Notes: generated by a model from the sequence alone, not told the origin. A stretch of 64,000 bases of DNA from Loktanella gaetbuli (GCF_020531945.1 NZ_JAJATZ010000004.1:186001-250000), one strand, 5' to 3'. Numbered from the stretch's first letter, positions 25,178-36,292 are shown. A program made the numbers and translations.

Positions 25178-26047
25178 TCAACGCTTGCCGTAATACAGAC
25201 CCACGACATGTTCGGCCTGCGCGAAAAACAGCCAGCGCAGGCACAGCACGCCCAGCACATGAGACAGTACCGCGACACCCGCTGTCAGATGGGTCAGTCC
25301 AACCGCCAGGATCGGCAGCGGCACGCCAAAGGCCAGAAACATGCCGATGAGGCGCAGATAAAAGGCGTGCTTGCGTCCGACGACGTAAACGAATTCGCGC
25401 AACAGATAATTCGGCCCCGAATGCGGTGGCAAAAAGGCGCGGACCTCGCCCAGATCGCCCAGGCCCGTTGCACTGCCCGTTGTCGTGCCAGAACGGTCAA
25501 ATCGCGTGTCCCCGGTGACCCAGGCGATAATCTGCACGACAGCGCCCAGCGTCAGCAGGGCCAGTGCCGCAGCCCCCTGATTGGCCAGCAATGCGCCGCC
25601 CCCCAGAGACAGCGTGAAAAAAAGCGCGGGCGTGGTCCAATGGCGCCAACGTGGCACGGTGCGCAACTGGGCATAGATCATTGCGGTCGTGCCCACAGTC
25701 ACCAGACATCCAAGGCTGACCAGCCAGCCCAGAGGTGCGAGATATCTGCCAAAAAGTGCGGCCAGCGCCAGCACGCCCCCCAGCAGCAACGTGACGATGG
25801 CGGCGATGCCTTCACGCGACAGCCAGCTGGTGCGCCATTGGGTCAGTGCCTTGGCCGCGCGTTCCGGCCGGCCCAGATGAAAGGTCGAAGCCAGCAAGCC
25901 GCCCACAGCGCCGACATAGGCGATGACATAGAACCCCAGCGCCACCAGTCCGGTCGGTGCAGGCAGGCCCAGACCCAGCCAGAACAGCAGGCCGAATCCC
26001 AACCCTGAAAACGTCGTGAACGCGATGACGGACGGTGCGGGGTGCAT
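25178..26047 (-). CDS. soeC: DmsC/NrfD-type membrane anchor, SoeC-like
   Basis: A 289-residue integral membrane protein with about eight hydrophobic segments, of the DmsC anchor family. Recognisable blocks are STFHLGRPERAAKALTQWRTSWLSREG and the GPNYLLREFVYVVGRKHAFYLRLI segment near the end. Such subunits hold the molybdoenzyme and its iron-sulfur partner at the inner face of the membrane and pass electrons to quinone. It starts one base into the SoeB stop (TGATG). The SoeABC assignment comes from the combination of a signal-less 941-residue molybdoprotein, a 4x[4Fe-4S] protein and this anchor. Confidence 0.85.
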   Translation of the reverse strand: MHPAPSVIAFTTFSGLGFGLLFWLGLGLPAPTGLVALGFYVIAYVGAVGGLLASTFHLGRPERAAKALTQWRTSWLSREGIAAIVTLLLGGVLALAALFGRYLAPLGWLVSLGCLVTVGTTAMIYAQLRTVPRWRHWTTPALFFTLSLGGGALLANQGAAALALLTLGAVVQIIAWVTGDTRFDRSGTTTGSATGLGDLGEVRAFLPPHSGPNYLLREFVYVVGRKHAFYLRLIGMFLAFGVPLPILAVGLTHLTAGVAVLSHVLGVLCLRWLFFAQAEHVVGLYYGKR

Positions 26048-26805
26048 CAGCGCGCGCCTCCGGGCAGGGCGGACAGGGCCCGGTCGATCCAGGCGACCAA
26101 CCCCTTGCCATCGGTTGCCACAGGGGCCAGCAGCGGGGCGAGAATGTCGATTTCGTCCGCATCGCGCGGGCGCGGCGGCAGGTATTTGTTCACCGGCTTT
26201 GTGCCCTGCTCCGGCATCAGGTCGAACCCGCCACGTTCGGCAACCAACTGGCTGACAGCACTTTCGGGATCGCCCAGATCACCGAAATGCCGCGCCCCCG
26301 ACGGGCAGGTGCGCACGCAGGCCGGGGTGCGGTCCACCTCTGGCAGGTTTTCGTTATAGATCCGGTCGACACAGAGCGTGCATTTCTTCATCACCCCGGC
26401 GGCGGCGTCGAGTTCGCGCGCACCATATGGGCAGGCCCAGGCGCACAGGCTGCACCCGATGCAGGCGTCCTCGTTCACCAGAACGATCCCGTCCTCGGCG
26501 CGTTTGTAGCTCGCACCGGTCGGGCAGACGGTGACGCAGGGCGCATCCTCGCAGTGCAGGCAGGATTTGGGAAAATGGACCTGTTGGGCAGGGCCTGTTT
26601 CTGGCTGCACCTCGTAGCTGTGGACGCGGTTGAGAAAGGTGCCGGATGGTTCAGCGCCGTAGGGATCGCTGTCTGACAGGGCCGCGCCGTAATTTTCGGT
26701 ATTCCAGCCTTTGCAGGCGACGACACAGGCATGACACCCGACGCAGGTGTCCAGATCGATCACCAGACCCAGCTTGACGTCCGAAGGGGGGGGCAGCTGC
26801 GTCAT
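26047..26805 (-). CDS. soeB: 4Fe-4S ferredoxin subunit, SoeB-like
   Basis: A 252-residue electron-transfer subunit with four cysteine clusters for [4Fe-4S] centres: CVGCHACVVAC near residue 20, CLHCEDAPCVTVC, CIGCSLCAWACPYG and CTLCVDRI with a later CVRTCPSG. This is the DmsB/PsrB/SoeB pattern linking a molybdopterin catalytic subunit to a membrane anchor. No signal peptide, so it is cytoplasmic. The ATG at 26805 overlaps the stop of a 45-residue membrane ORF (ATGA). Confidence 0.9.
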   Translation of the reverse strand: MTQLPPPSDVKLGLVIDLDTCVGCHACVVACKGWNTENYGAALSDSDPYGAEPSGTFLNRVHSYEVQPETGPAQQVHFPKSCLHCEDAPCVTVCPTGASYKRAEDGIVLVNEDACIGCSLCAWACPYGARELDAAAGVMKKCTLCVDRIYNENLPEVDRTPACVRTCPSGARHFGDLGDPESAVSQLVAERGGFDLMPEQGTKPVNKYLPPRPRDADEIDILAPLLAPVATDGKGLVAWIDRALSALPGGAR

Positions 26806-26939
26806 GCGGCGGACGCCTCCGGCGGGAGTATTTGGGGCAAGATGATGCTGGTCGCCGCGGGATCGGACCATGTCGCCACGTACCAGACGAAAGAGCCGAT
26901 GGTGAAGGCAAGGAAGGCAGCGATCAGGAGAAGTGTCAT
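26802..26939 (-). CDS. 45-residue single-pass membrane protein in the soe operon
   Basis: A small gene beginning MTLLLIAAFLAFTIGSFVWY: a short N-terminus, one membrane helix of about 20 residues, then a polar tail that ends PPEASAA. The ATG at 26939 comes 2 bases after the soeA stop and its TGA overlaps the soeB ATG (ATGA), so it fits the operon exactly. The C-terminal part (SIILPQILPPEA) is encoded by a copy of the dispersed repeat (copy E). I do not recognise a family; small helices of this kind often assist assembly of membrane complexes, which is only an inference. Confidence 0.75.
   Translation of the reverse strand: MTLLLIAAFLAFTIGSFVWYVATWSDPAATSIILPQILPPEASAA
26816..26851 (-). repeat. 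Dispersed repeat, copy E, inside a small gene
   Basis: On the minus strand reads CATCATCTTGCCCCAAATAC then TCCCGCCGGAGGC. It matches copy F at 44020-44042 over CATCATCTTGCC-AAATACTC and is related to copies A-D. Here it is coding, forming the end of the 45-residue ORF. Confidence 0.7.
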
Positions 26940-26941
26940 TT

Positions 26942-29767
26942 TCACGGTTTGCCGACCTTCCAGCGCAGGGTTTTGGGTGTGTCCGGGTTTGGCATATCGA
27001 GCGCTGGCAGAACAGGCTGGGATTCCGCGGGCGCGCCGGATCGTTCGATTTTCACCCGCAGGTCAAACCACGCCGCTTGCCCGGTGACGGGGTCGGAGTT
27101 GGACCAGCGCAACCCATCGCCCTTGGGCGGCAGCAATTCGTGGATCAGGTGGTTCAGCAGAAATCCCTTGGTGGCCTCTGGCGCGTTTTCGTCCAGGGCC
27201 CAGGCACCTTTGCGTTTGCCGATCGCATTCCAGGTCCAGACGGTATTGGGGTTCAGGCTGGCCTGATGGGCGACGGGCACAGTGATGGACCCGTGCGCGC
27301 TGGTGACACGTGCCCAGTCGCCGTCCTTGAATTTGTGTTTTTCCCAGACCGCTGTCGGGACATAGAGCGGATTATGTCCGTGGATTTGCCGCAGCCAGGC
27401 ATTCTGCCCACCCCAGCTGTGATACATCGCGGCAGGCCGCTGGGTCAGCGCATGTAGGTTGTATTCGGCCGGGTCGACATGGCCGTCCTCGAACGGGGGA
27501 TACCAGATCGGCAATGGGTCCATCGTGACCTTGATCTGGCCACGCAAGTGGTCTGGCGGCTGACGGTCGCCATGCCCCTCGGCCGCCAACTGAAACCGGC
27601 GCAGGGGTTCGACGTATAGCTGAAAGATATAGGGCGCAGGCGCATCATAGAGGCCCGTTTCAACCGCCCAATCTTGATAGGCGCGGTTGAACGGTTTGTA
27701 ATAGGCGGCACCTTCCGGGACATGTTTGATCCAGAACCCGCCATTTGCGATATAGGCGTCGATCTGGCTGTCGTTGGGATCGCCGCGCCCATGCTGAAGG
27801 CCGTGTTCGCCCACGCGCCAGCCAGCAAGCGGGCCTATGCCGGGACGCCGCAGGTGTTGTTGGATGTAGTCGGCATAGTTCGCGTATTTTGTGCTGCCGT
27901 CGGCGTTCACAAACCCCGGCAGGCCCAGCCGTCCGCCCAGATCGCAAAGTACCGATTGAAACCCGCGCACGTCGCGGTCGGGTTCCACCACGGGCCAGCG
28001 GATCGCGTCTGCGGCGGCGTCCGCCTCGCAGATCGGGCGGTCCAGCAGGCTGATGCAATCGTGGCGTTCCAGATAGGTTGTGTCGGGCAGAATCAGGTCG
28101 GCATAGGCCACCATTTCGGACCTGTAGGCGTCGGCGTAGATGATACGCGGAATGACGTAGTCACCGTTTTCGTCCGTGTCGGTCAGCATCTTCATCACAC
28201 CGCGCGTGTTCATGGATGAATTCCACGACATGTTCGCCATGAACATGAACAGCGTGTCGATCTTGTACGGATCGCCCGCGTGGGCGTTGGAAATGACCAT
28301 GTGCATCAACCCGTGGGCCGACAGCGGATTTTCCCAGGTGAACGCCTTGTCGATGCGGGCGGGCCCGCCGTCGGGTGCCAGACACAGGTCATCGGGTCCC
28401 TGCGGATAGCCCAGATGCGGGCCGTTCAGGGCCTGACCCGGCACCACCTTGCAGTGTGGTTTGGGATGGGCTGTCGCGGGTTTGGGGTAGGGTGGTTTGA
28501 ACCGCATGCCGCCGGGGGTTTCGACCGAGCCGATCAGAATTTGCAGCATGTGCAGGGCGCGACAGGTCTGGAACCCGTTGGAATGAGCGGAAATACCGCG
28601 CATGGCGTGCATGCTGACGGGGCGGCCCACCATGGTCTTGTGCACCTTGCCGCGAAAATCGGTCCATTCGCGGTCGAGCACGATTTCCTGATTGAACGCC
28701 ACATCCGCAATGTCGGCGGCCAGGCGGCGGATGCGGGCGGCGGGGATGCCGACGCGGTCGGCCACGTTTTCGGGGGCGTGGACCGGATCAGTGTAGCGAT
28801 CGGCCATCAGGTGAAAAACACTGACATGGGTGGTGCCGCGTTGACGCAATTTGCCCGTCAGCAGGGGTTCGACACCCTGGCCGTTCCACGGCGCGGGTTT
28901 GCCGGTGTTGCGGTCGATAACCAGCGGTTGCAGGTCGTCGTCGCGCAGGAAAAGCCCGTATTCCGGCGATTTCGGGTCCTGATTGACCAGGACGCTGGCG
29001 TTGGAGAACCGCGCCAGATAGTCCGTGTCGATCTTGCCTGCGGTCATCAGGCAATGCACCAGTGCCAGGATCAGCAGACCGTCGTTGCCGGGAGTGACGC
29101 CGAACCAGTCGTCGGCGACGGCGTTATAGCCCGTCCGCACCGGGTTGACGCCGACCATGCGCGCGCCACGCGCCTTGAGTTTGCCGATGCCCATCTTGAT
29201 CGGGTTGCTGTCGTGGTCTTCTGCCACGCCGAACAGCAAAAACAGCTTGGTGCGGTCCCAGTCGGGCTGGCCGAATTCCCAGAATGCGCCGCCCATGGTG
29301 TAAATGCCCGCCGCCGCCATGTTGACGCTGCAAAACCCGCCATGGGCGGCATAGTTCGGCGTGCCGAATCCCTGCGCCCAGAGGCCCGTGAACGACTGCG
29401 ACTGATCCCGCCCGGTAAAAAACGCCAGTTTTTCGGGGGCGGTGTCCCGGATCGGTTTCAGCCAGCTGACGGCAAGGTCCAGCGCCTCGTCCCAGCTGAT
29501 TTCTTCGTATTGGCCAGACCCGCGCGGACCCGTCCGTTTCATGGGTGCGCGCAGGCGCGACGGCGCGTTGTGCTGCATGATGCCGGCGCTGCCCTTGGCA
29601 CACAGGACGCCCTGATTGACCGGATGGTCGCGGTTGCCTTCGATATAGGCGACCTTGCCGTCCTTCATGTGCACGTCGATGCCGCAGCGACAGGCACACA
29701 TGTAGCAAGTCGTCTTGCGGATTTCGTCGGATACCTTGGGTGACAGGTCGATGACGGGCTGGGTCAT
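26942..29767 (-). CDS. soeA: Molybdopterin oxidoreductase, SoeA-like sulfite dehydrogenase
   Basis: A 941-residue catalytic subunit of the DMSO-reductase superfamily. Near residue 21 is a [4Fe-4S] motif CYMCACRC with the fourth Cys in GVLCAKG. Pterin-binding blocks include FFTGRDQSQSFTGLWAQGFG, NYAAHGGFCSVNMAAAG and the C-terminal NAIGKRKGAW. There is no twin-arginine signal, so it faces the cytoplasm, as SoeA does. With SoeB and SoeC it would oxidise sulfite to sulfate and reduce quinone. Adjacent TauE-like and taurine aminotransferase genes support a sulfonate/sulfite role over polysulfide or thiosulfate reduction, which use exported homologues. Confidence 0.87.
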   Translation of the reverse strand: MTQPVIDLSPKVSDEIRKTTCYMCACRCGIDVHMKDGKVAYIEGNRDHPVNQGVLCAKGSAGIMQHNAPSRLRAPMKRTGPRGSGQYEEISWDEALDLAVSWLKPIRDTAPEKLAFFTGRDQSQSFTGLWAQGFGTPNYAAHGGFCSVNMAAAGIYTMGGAFWEFGQPDWDRTKLFLLFGVAEDHDSNPIKMGIGKLKARGARMVGVNPVRTGYNAVADDWFGVTPGNDGLLILALVHCLMTAGKIDTDYLARFSNASVLVNQDPKSPEYGLFLRDDDLQPLVIDRNTGKPAPWNGQGVEPLLTGKLRQRGTTHVSVFHLMADRYTDPVHAPENVADRVGIPAARIRRLAADIADVAFNQEIVLDREWTDFRGKVHKTMVGRPVSMHAMRGISAHSNGFQTCRALHMLQILIGSVETPGGMRFKPPYPKPATAHPKPHCKVVPGQALNGPHLGYPQGPDDLCLAPDGGPARIDKAFTWENPLSAHGLMHMVISNAHAGDPYKIDTLFMFMANMSWNSSMNTRGVMKMLTDTDENGDYVIPRIIYADAYRSEMVAYADLILPDTTYLERHDCISLLDRPICEADAAADAIRWPVVEPDRDVRGFQSVLCDLGGRLGLPGFVNADGSTKYANYADYIQQHLRRPGIGPLAGWRVGEHGLQHGRGDPNDSQIDAYIANGGFWIKHVPEGAAYYKPFNRAYQDWAVETGLYDAPAPYIFQLYVEPLRRFQLAAEGHGDRQPPDHLRGQIKVTMDPLPIWYPPFEDGHVDPAEYNLHALTQRPAAMYHSWGGQNAWLRQIHGHNPLYVPTAVWEKHKFKDGDWARVTSAHGSITVPVAHQASLNPNTVWTWNAIGKRKGAWALDENAPEATKGFLLNHLIHELLPPKGDGLRWSNSDPVTGQAAWFDLRVKIERSGAPAESQPVLPALDMPNPDTPKTLRWKVGKP

Positions 29768-29878
29768 GGGCGGCCAGCAATGGTTGCGGTCTGCACGGGC
29801 TGCTCCTGCGGCGTGGTCCTTGGGGGTCAACTCTAGCCTCTTTTCGGGTGGGCCGTCCATGCGCGGTTGCGGGGGTGG

Positions 29879-30622
29879 TCAGCTCAGCAGCGCGCGGATG
29901 ATGCCGGCCGCCGCCAGTATCAGCAGCAGCCAGACGCCAAAGCGGCGGAACGCCGCAGGCGGTGCGGCGGCAAAGCGGCGGTTGCCCAGCAGGGTGCCCG
30001 CGACCAGGATCGGCAAGGCCCAAAGTGCGGCCACAAAGGTTTGCGTCGTGATGTTGCCGCCCAATCCCATCAACGGCAAGGTCAGAAGGTCGATGCCTGT
30101 CAGAAACACGATCATCGTCGCGCGAAAGGTGGCGGGCGGCATCGGCTGTGCGGTCAGACAGGCCGCGACCGGCAGGCCACCCACACCTGCGGCATTGGCG
30201 ATCCCCGCGATCATGCCGACACCGGTATGGGCGGGCAGGGACAGGCGGGATTTCAAGGTCCATCCCGCCAGCATCACCAGTGCCATTGCAAGGATGATGG
30301 TCGAGACGGCCAGCCTGACGGTTTCGGTCGGCAGCGCCAGCACTGCCATGATCGCAAGCGGCAGGGTGAGTGCCGCACCCAGCAGCATCCAGACCACCCG
30401 CAGCCAGTCGACGTGGCCCCGGATCCCGCGTGCCTGCACCGCGGTCATCGCGATTTCCCCCATGAACACCACGGGAATGAGCGGCACCGGGTCAGTCACC
30501 AAAGCCGCAAAGGCAAGAAAGATCGCAGAGAACCCAAAGCCGGAATAGCCCCGCACGAGCGCCGCGGCAAAGAGGGCCACGGCCAGTGCTGCGACCAGCG
30601 TCAGGGGTAAATCAAACGGCAT
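29879..30622 (-). CDS. tauE: TauE/SafE-family anion exporter
   Basis: A 247-residue membrane protein with about eight helices. The N-terminal FAAALVRGYSGFGFSAIFLAFAALV and the second-half repeat GMIAGIANAAGVGGLPVAACL are the two inverted copies typical of TauE/SafE proteins, which export sulfite or related sulfur oxyanions. It stands 111 bases upstream of soeA and downstream of the aminotransferase gene on the same strand, so it probably protects the cell from sulfite released from taurine. The substrate is inferred from context. Confidence 0.88.
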   Translation of the reverse strand: MPFDLPLTLVAALAVALFAAALVRGYSGFGFSAIFLAFAALVTDPVPLIPVVFMGEIAMTAVQARGIRGHVDWLRVVWMLLGAALTLPLAIMAVLALPTETVRLAVSTIILAMALVMLAGWTLKSRLSLPAHTGVGMIAGIANAAGVGGLPVAACLTAQPMPPATFRATMIVFLTGIDLLTLPLMGLGGNITTQTFVAALWALPILVAGTLLGNRRFAAAPPAAFRRFGVWLLLILAAAGIIRALLS

Positions 30623-30636
30623 CAGGCATGCAGGCG

Positions 30637-30694
30637 TCGAGGGGCGCTGCCCCGCCGCTGCGCGGCCCCCGGGATATTTTCAACCAGAAGAAGA
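30637..30694 (-). repeat. Dispersed intergenic repeat, copy B
   Basis: On the minus strand begins CTTCTTCTGGTTGAAAATAT and continues CCCGGGGG to a GGGGC-AGC-GCCCC hairpin (30641-30653). It starts just after the aminotransferase stop and ends 15 bases before the TauE start. It matches copy A closely. Confidence 0.8.
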
Positions 30695-30696
30695 TG

Positions 30697-32079
30697 TCAG
30701 CCCAGCACGCGGGTGATCGCCCCGCTGACCGCATTGCAGATCTGGTCGATGTCGTCGCGGGTCGCGATCAGTGCGGGTGCAAACAGCAACGTGTTGTTGA
30801 ACCCCGGCACCGACCGGTTGGTGGCCCCGATGATGACCCCCTGCGCCATGCAATCGGCCACGATCGCGCCGACCTGTTTTTCATTGACCGGATCCTTGGT
30901 GTCGCGGTCGGTTACCAGCTCTGCCCCCGCAAACAGACCCAGGCCACGCACGTCGCCGATGACCGGGTGGCGGTCCATCAGGGCGTTCAGACTGTCCTTG
31001 AGATAGGCACCGACCCGGGTGGAGTTTTCCAGCAGGTTTTCCTCTTCGATGATGGCCATGTTCTCGATCGCGGCGGTCGGTCCCGCCGTGCAGCCGCCAA
31101 AGGTCGAAATGTCACGGAAATATCCCAGGTGATCGCTGTCGTCCTTGAACATGGAAAACACCTTTTCCGTGGTCACGCAGCACGAAATCGCGGCATAGCC
31201 GGAGGCAACGCCCTTGGCCATCGTCACGATGTCGGGTTTGACCCCGTATTGCTGATAGCCGAACCAGGCTCCGGTGCGGCCCAGGCCGCAGACGACCTCG
31301 TCGATGTGCAGCAGGATGTCGTATTTGGCGCAGATTTCCTGCACCCGTTCCCAGTAGCCGCGCGGCGGCGTGATGATGCCGCCGCCTGCGGTGATCGGTT
31401 CCAGGCACAGTGCGCCCACGGTGTCCGGACCTTCACGCAGAATGACCTCTTCGATCGCATTGGCGGCACGTTCGCCGTAGGCCTCGCCGGACCAGCCGTC
31501 CTGGGCGCGGTATTCCAGACAATGCGGCACGGCGACAAAACCGGGCACAAAGGGGCCGTAGTGGGCATTGCGTTCCGCCTGCCCACCAGCCGACAGGTTG
31601 GCAATGGTCGTGCCGTGGTAGTCGCGTTCGCGGTACAGGATCTTGTGTTTTTTGCCGCCGTGATGCTTGTGCGCGATCTGGCGCACCATCTTGAAAGCCT
31701 TCTCGTTCGCCTCGGACCCCGAGTTGGCGTAATAAACCCGGCTCATGCCCGGCATCTTGTCGATCAGCGCCTCGGCGAACTGGGCACCGGGGATCGTGCC
31801 GGACGCACCCGCAAAGAAACACATCTTGGTCAATTGTGCGGCCACCGCATCCGCGATCCGTTTGCGCCCGTAGCCCACATTCACGGTCCAGACGGCACCG
31901 GACACGGCGTCCAGATGTTCCTTGCCCTTGATGTCCCAGACGCGCAGGCCGCGGCCCTCGACGATGATGCGCGGGTCCACGGTTTCAAATGGTTTGTGCT
32001 GGATGAGGTGGTGCCAGACATGGGCGCGGTCGGCCTCGACGATGGCAGAGGGATCGTTGTTCATAGAATGCAGTGTCAT
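30697..32079 (-). CDS. tpa: Taurine:pyruvate aminotransferase
   Basis: A 460-residue class III PLP aminotransferase moving the amino group of taurine to pyruvate, giving sulfoacetaldehyde and alanine. The PLP Lys is in TMAKGVASGYAAISC; other blocks are YYANSGSEANEKAFKMVRQ, GHTTIANLSAGGQ-like RDYHGTTIANLSAGG, and LLHIDEVVCGLGRTG. The motif SVPGFNNTLLFAPALIAT near the end resembles Tpa and related omega-aminotransferases. Placed with TauE and Soe genes it points to taurine use; xsc for the next step is absent here. A beta-alanine or putrescine aminotransferase is the main alternative. Starts at 32079 or 32064. Confidence 0.8.
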   Translation of the reverse strand: MTLHSMNNDPSAIVEADRAHVWHHLIQHKPFETVDPRIIVEGRGLRVWDIKGKEHLDAVSGAVWTVNVGYGRKRIADAVAAQLTKMCFFAGASGTIPGAQFAEALIDKMPGMSRVYYANSGSEANEKAFKMVRQIAHKHHGGKKHKILYRERDYHGTTIANLSAGGQAERNAHYGPFVPGFVAVPHCLEYRAQDGWSGEAYGERAANAIEEVILREGPDTVGALCLEPITAGGGIITPPRGYWERVQEICAKYDILLHIDEVVCGLGRTGAWFGYQQYGVKPDIVTMAKGVASGYAAISCCVTTEKVFSMFKDDSDHLGYFRDISTFGGCTAGPTAAIENMAIIEEENLLENSTRVGAYLKDSLNALMDRHPVIGDVRGLGLFAGAELVTDRDTKDPVNEKQVGAIVADCMAQGVIIGATNRSVPGFNNTLLFAPALIATRDDIDQICNAVSGAITRVLG

Positions 32080-32365
32080 GGCGCGCGCTCCGTCCGGGGT
32101 GGTTCGGCGGGGCGCGGCTGTGGCGTCCCGTCGATCGGCCTAGTGACAGCGGTTTGGCGGGATCAGTCAAGACCCGTTTGCTGCGTCATGAATGCGGGGT
32201 ATCGAAATTTATGCGACCTGCGCGGGCACCGTTCAACCTGCGTCATCCGGGTCGCCCTCTGTCGAACGAAACCGGCCCGCGAAAAAATCCGTGCCCGCGC
32301 CCGTTTCAGGGCTTGGGTTGCGATCTTGTGATTGCTAAACGCGTGACACGCTGCGGTTGAATAAG

Positions 32366-32905
32366 ATGTCCGTCATGACAGATGCTCAGGTTCTCACGCT
32401 GTTTGGCTTGTTCCTGTTGGGGCTGCTTGCGACACTGCTGGTGGTGCGGGCCCTGCGCGGCGCGCGGGGTGCCGGGGATCACGACGCACTGCCCGCCGGG
32501 CCAGAGGCGACAGTCATCGTCGACGGGTCGAACGTGATGCATTGGGGTGGCGATCCGTAGTTGGCGGTCCTGCTGCGGGTGCTGGATGCGCTGCGTGACC
32601 TGGGACATGTGCCTGCGGTCGTGTTCGACGCCAATGTGGGCTACAAGTTGTTCGACAGGTTCCACGGCCATGACGCCATGGCCCGCGCGCTGGAAATGCC
32701 GGAACGTCTGATCCTGGTCGTTGACCGTGGTGACGTGGCCGACACCGCCATTCTGGCGGTCGCGGACGAGGCGAACCTGCCTGTCGTGTCCAACGACCGT
32801 TTCAGAGAGTGGTCCGTGCAATACCCTTGGGTCAAAAAGAAGGGCCGTATCTTGCGCGGGGCCTATGATAATGGTGCAGTCACCTGGACGCATCCGCGTC
32901 GGTAA
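32366..32905 (+). pseudogene. NYN-domain ribonuclease-like gene split by an in-frame TAG
   Basis: The first part encodes a membrane helix (LFGLFLLGLLATLLVVRAL) and the beginning of a Zc3h12a/NYN-type nuclease domain (VIVDGSNVMHWGGDP) and stops at TAG 32558-32560. The same frame continues with LAVLLRVLDALRDLGHVPAV, FDANVGYKLFDRF, VVDRGDVADTAIL and VVSNDRFREW to TAA at 32903. The acidic residues expected for the PIN/NYN active site are divided between the parts. Without the stop it would be a 179-residue membrane-anchored RNase. A TTG directly after the stop could restart translation. Start choice among TTG 32357, ATG 32366 and ATG 32375 is open. Confidence 0.75.
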
Positions 32906-32923
32906 CGCGAGGGAAAGCAACCC

Positions 32924-33202
32924 ATGGAAACATTTCTGGACGTCGTCGGGGCACTGGCCCTGATCCTGCTGGCGCTGATCGGCGTCGTGTCCGGCCTGAT
33001 CGCGGCTGTCATCACCGGCGGCAGCAAGGCGAAATACGTCATTGCAGGCGTGCTGGGGGCGGTTGCGTTTCCGTTCATCCTTGCAGCCCTGGGCGTGACG
33101 GCACTGGCCGGTGCCGGGCTGGTGCTGATCCTGTTCACCGGCGTGGTCGGGGCTGTCATTCTGGTGGTGCTGGTCAAGGCGCTGTTTGGCCGCAAATCCT
33201 AG
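32924..33202 (+). CDS. Small three-helix membrane protein
   Basis: A 92-residue, very hydrophobic protein with three likely membrane segments (ALALILLALIGVVSGLIAAVI, YVIAGVLGAVAFPFILAALGV and AGLVLILFTGVVGAVILVVLV) and a basic end KALFGRKS. It is rich in Gly, Ala and Val. I do not recognise a family. It follows the broken NYN gene by 18 bases and shares the CTAG of its stop with the convergent gene. A GGAAAG-type ribosome binding site lies upstream of the ATG. Confidence 0.75.
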   Translation: METFLDVVGALALILLALIGVVSGLIAAVITGGSKAKYVIAGVLGAVAFPFILAALGVTALAGAGLVLILFTGVVGAVILVVLVKALFGRKS

Positions 33203-33629
33203 GACAGCTGCGGGGCAGGGCAGTTTCGGAACGCGGCCACGGCCTCGGCGGCACCTGCAAGGGGGATCGTCATGGTCTGTTCCCCAGACCGGACCTGTGC
33301 CACGTCGTTGAATTGCAACCCGTCCAGCACATTGCCAAACCCCGTATCGGTCACGGTCAGGCGCGTGTCGTTGTCCGACAGAAAATGACGGTCGGTTGAA
33401 ATCTGGAACGGTCGTGCGCCAATGAATGCCATGGTCAGCCGGTCAGACGGCACCCAGTGATCCGTCACAAGCGTCAGCATCATGGCATATTCCCCCGTGG
33501 CAGGATCATAGGTCACGGTGATGCTTCCGTCCCCGGTCGGCTGGATCATCTTGCAGATGGGGTCAGCCTTGAACGTCCAGGCCGCTGCCGATTGCGCCGC
33601 GCAGGTGAGAAGGATTGCGGCAAGGCGCC

Positions 33630-33633
<4 letters not shown>
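33199..33633 (-). CDS. Exported protein of unknown function, coupled to uvrB
   Basis: A 144-residue protein with a short signal peptide (MRRLAAILLTCAAQSAAA|W) and a beta-rich mature part with two Cys (PICKM and FRNCPA) that may pair. I recognise no catalytic motif. It starts with GTG at 33633, overlapping the uvrB stop as GTGA, so it is translated with uvrB; this pairing is common in Rhodobacteraceae, where the gene is sometimes mislabelled as an excinuclease subunit. A direct DNA-repair role is unlikely for an exported protein. Confidence 0.75.
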
Positions 33634-35840
<2,207 letters not shown>

Positions 35841-35980
35841 GGGCGATCCTTCGTCTGTCGGGCAGGACCTTATAAATGCGTCTATTCACCCATGGTTCAA
35901 CCCCAGAGGCAATCGTCCGGTTTTCCTTGCAAAAAACGACCCGATTCTGGATAAGACGCGCAGCGATCAAGGAGTATCCC

Positions 35981-36292
35981 ATGCAAGCCCGTATCTATCG
36001 TCCCGCCCGCACCGCGATGTCGTCCGGCACGGCCAAGACACGGACCTGGGTGCTGGATTTCGTCGATGCCAGCGCCCGCGAAATCGACCCGCTGATGGGG
36101 TGGACATCGTCCAGCGATACCCAAAGCCAGGTGCGCCTGACCTTTGCGACCAAGCAAGAGGCAATCGATTATGCCAAGGATAACGGGATCGACGCAGTCG
36201 TCACGGAACCCCAGACCCGCAAGATGAACGTGCGCGCAGGTGGTTACGGTGAAAACTTTGCCACCAACCGTCGCGGTGCCTGGACCCACTGA
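35981..36292 (+). CDS. NADH dehydrogenase accessory subunit, NDUFS4 type
   Basis: A 103-residue protein of the ETC complex I subunit conserved family, homologous to mitochondrial NDUFS4 (18 kDa, AQDQ). The pattern MQARIYRPARTAMSSGTAKT, WVLDF, MGWTSSSDT and LTFATKQEAIDYAKDNGI is diagnostic, and the C-terminus ends RRGAWTH. It is a peripheral matrix/cytoplasm-side subunit of complex I found in alphaproteobacteria and mitochondria. A strong AAGGAG lies 6 bases before the ATG at 35981. Upstream in-frame residues lack support. It stands alone, away from the nuo operon. Confidence 0.93.
   Translation: MQARIYRPARTAMSSGTAKTRTWVLDFVDASAREIDPLMGWTSSSDTQSQVRLTFATKQEAIDYAKDNGIDAVVTEPQTRKMNVRAGGYGENFATNRRGAWTH

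Noticed and set aside
25178..26008. Open frame on the plus strand opposite soeC
   Set aside because: Low-complexity, Gln/Arg-rich product without motifs; soeC on the minus strand is a coherent membrane protein.
32080..32356. A further small gene in the gap between tpa and the NYN gene
   Set aside because: The short frames here lack a ribosome binding site and any recognisable motif; it is best read as a divergent promoter region.
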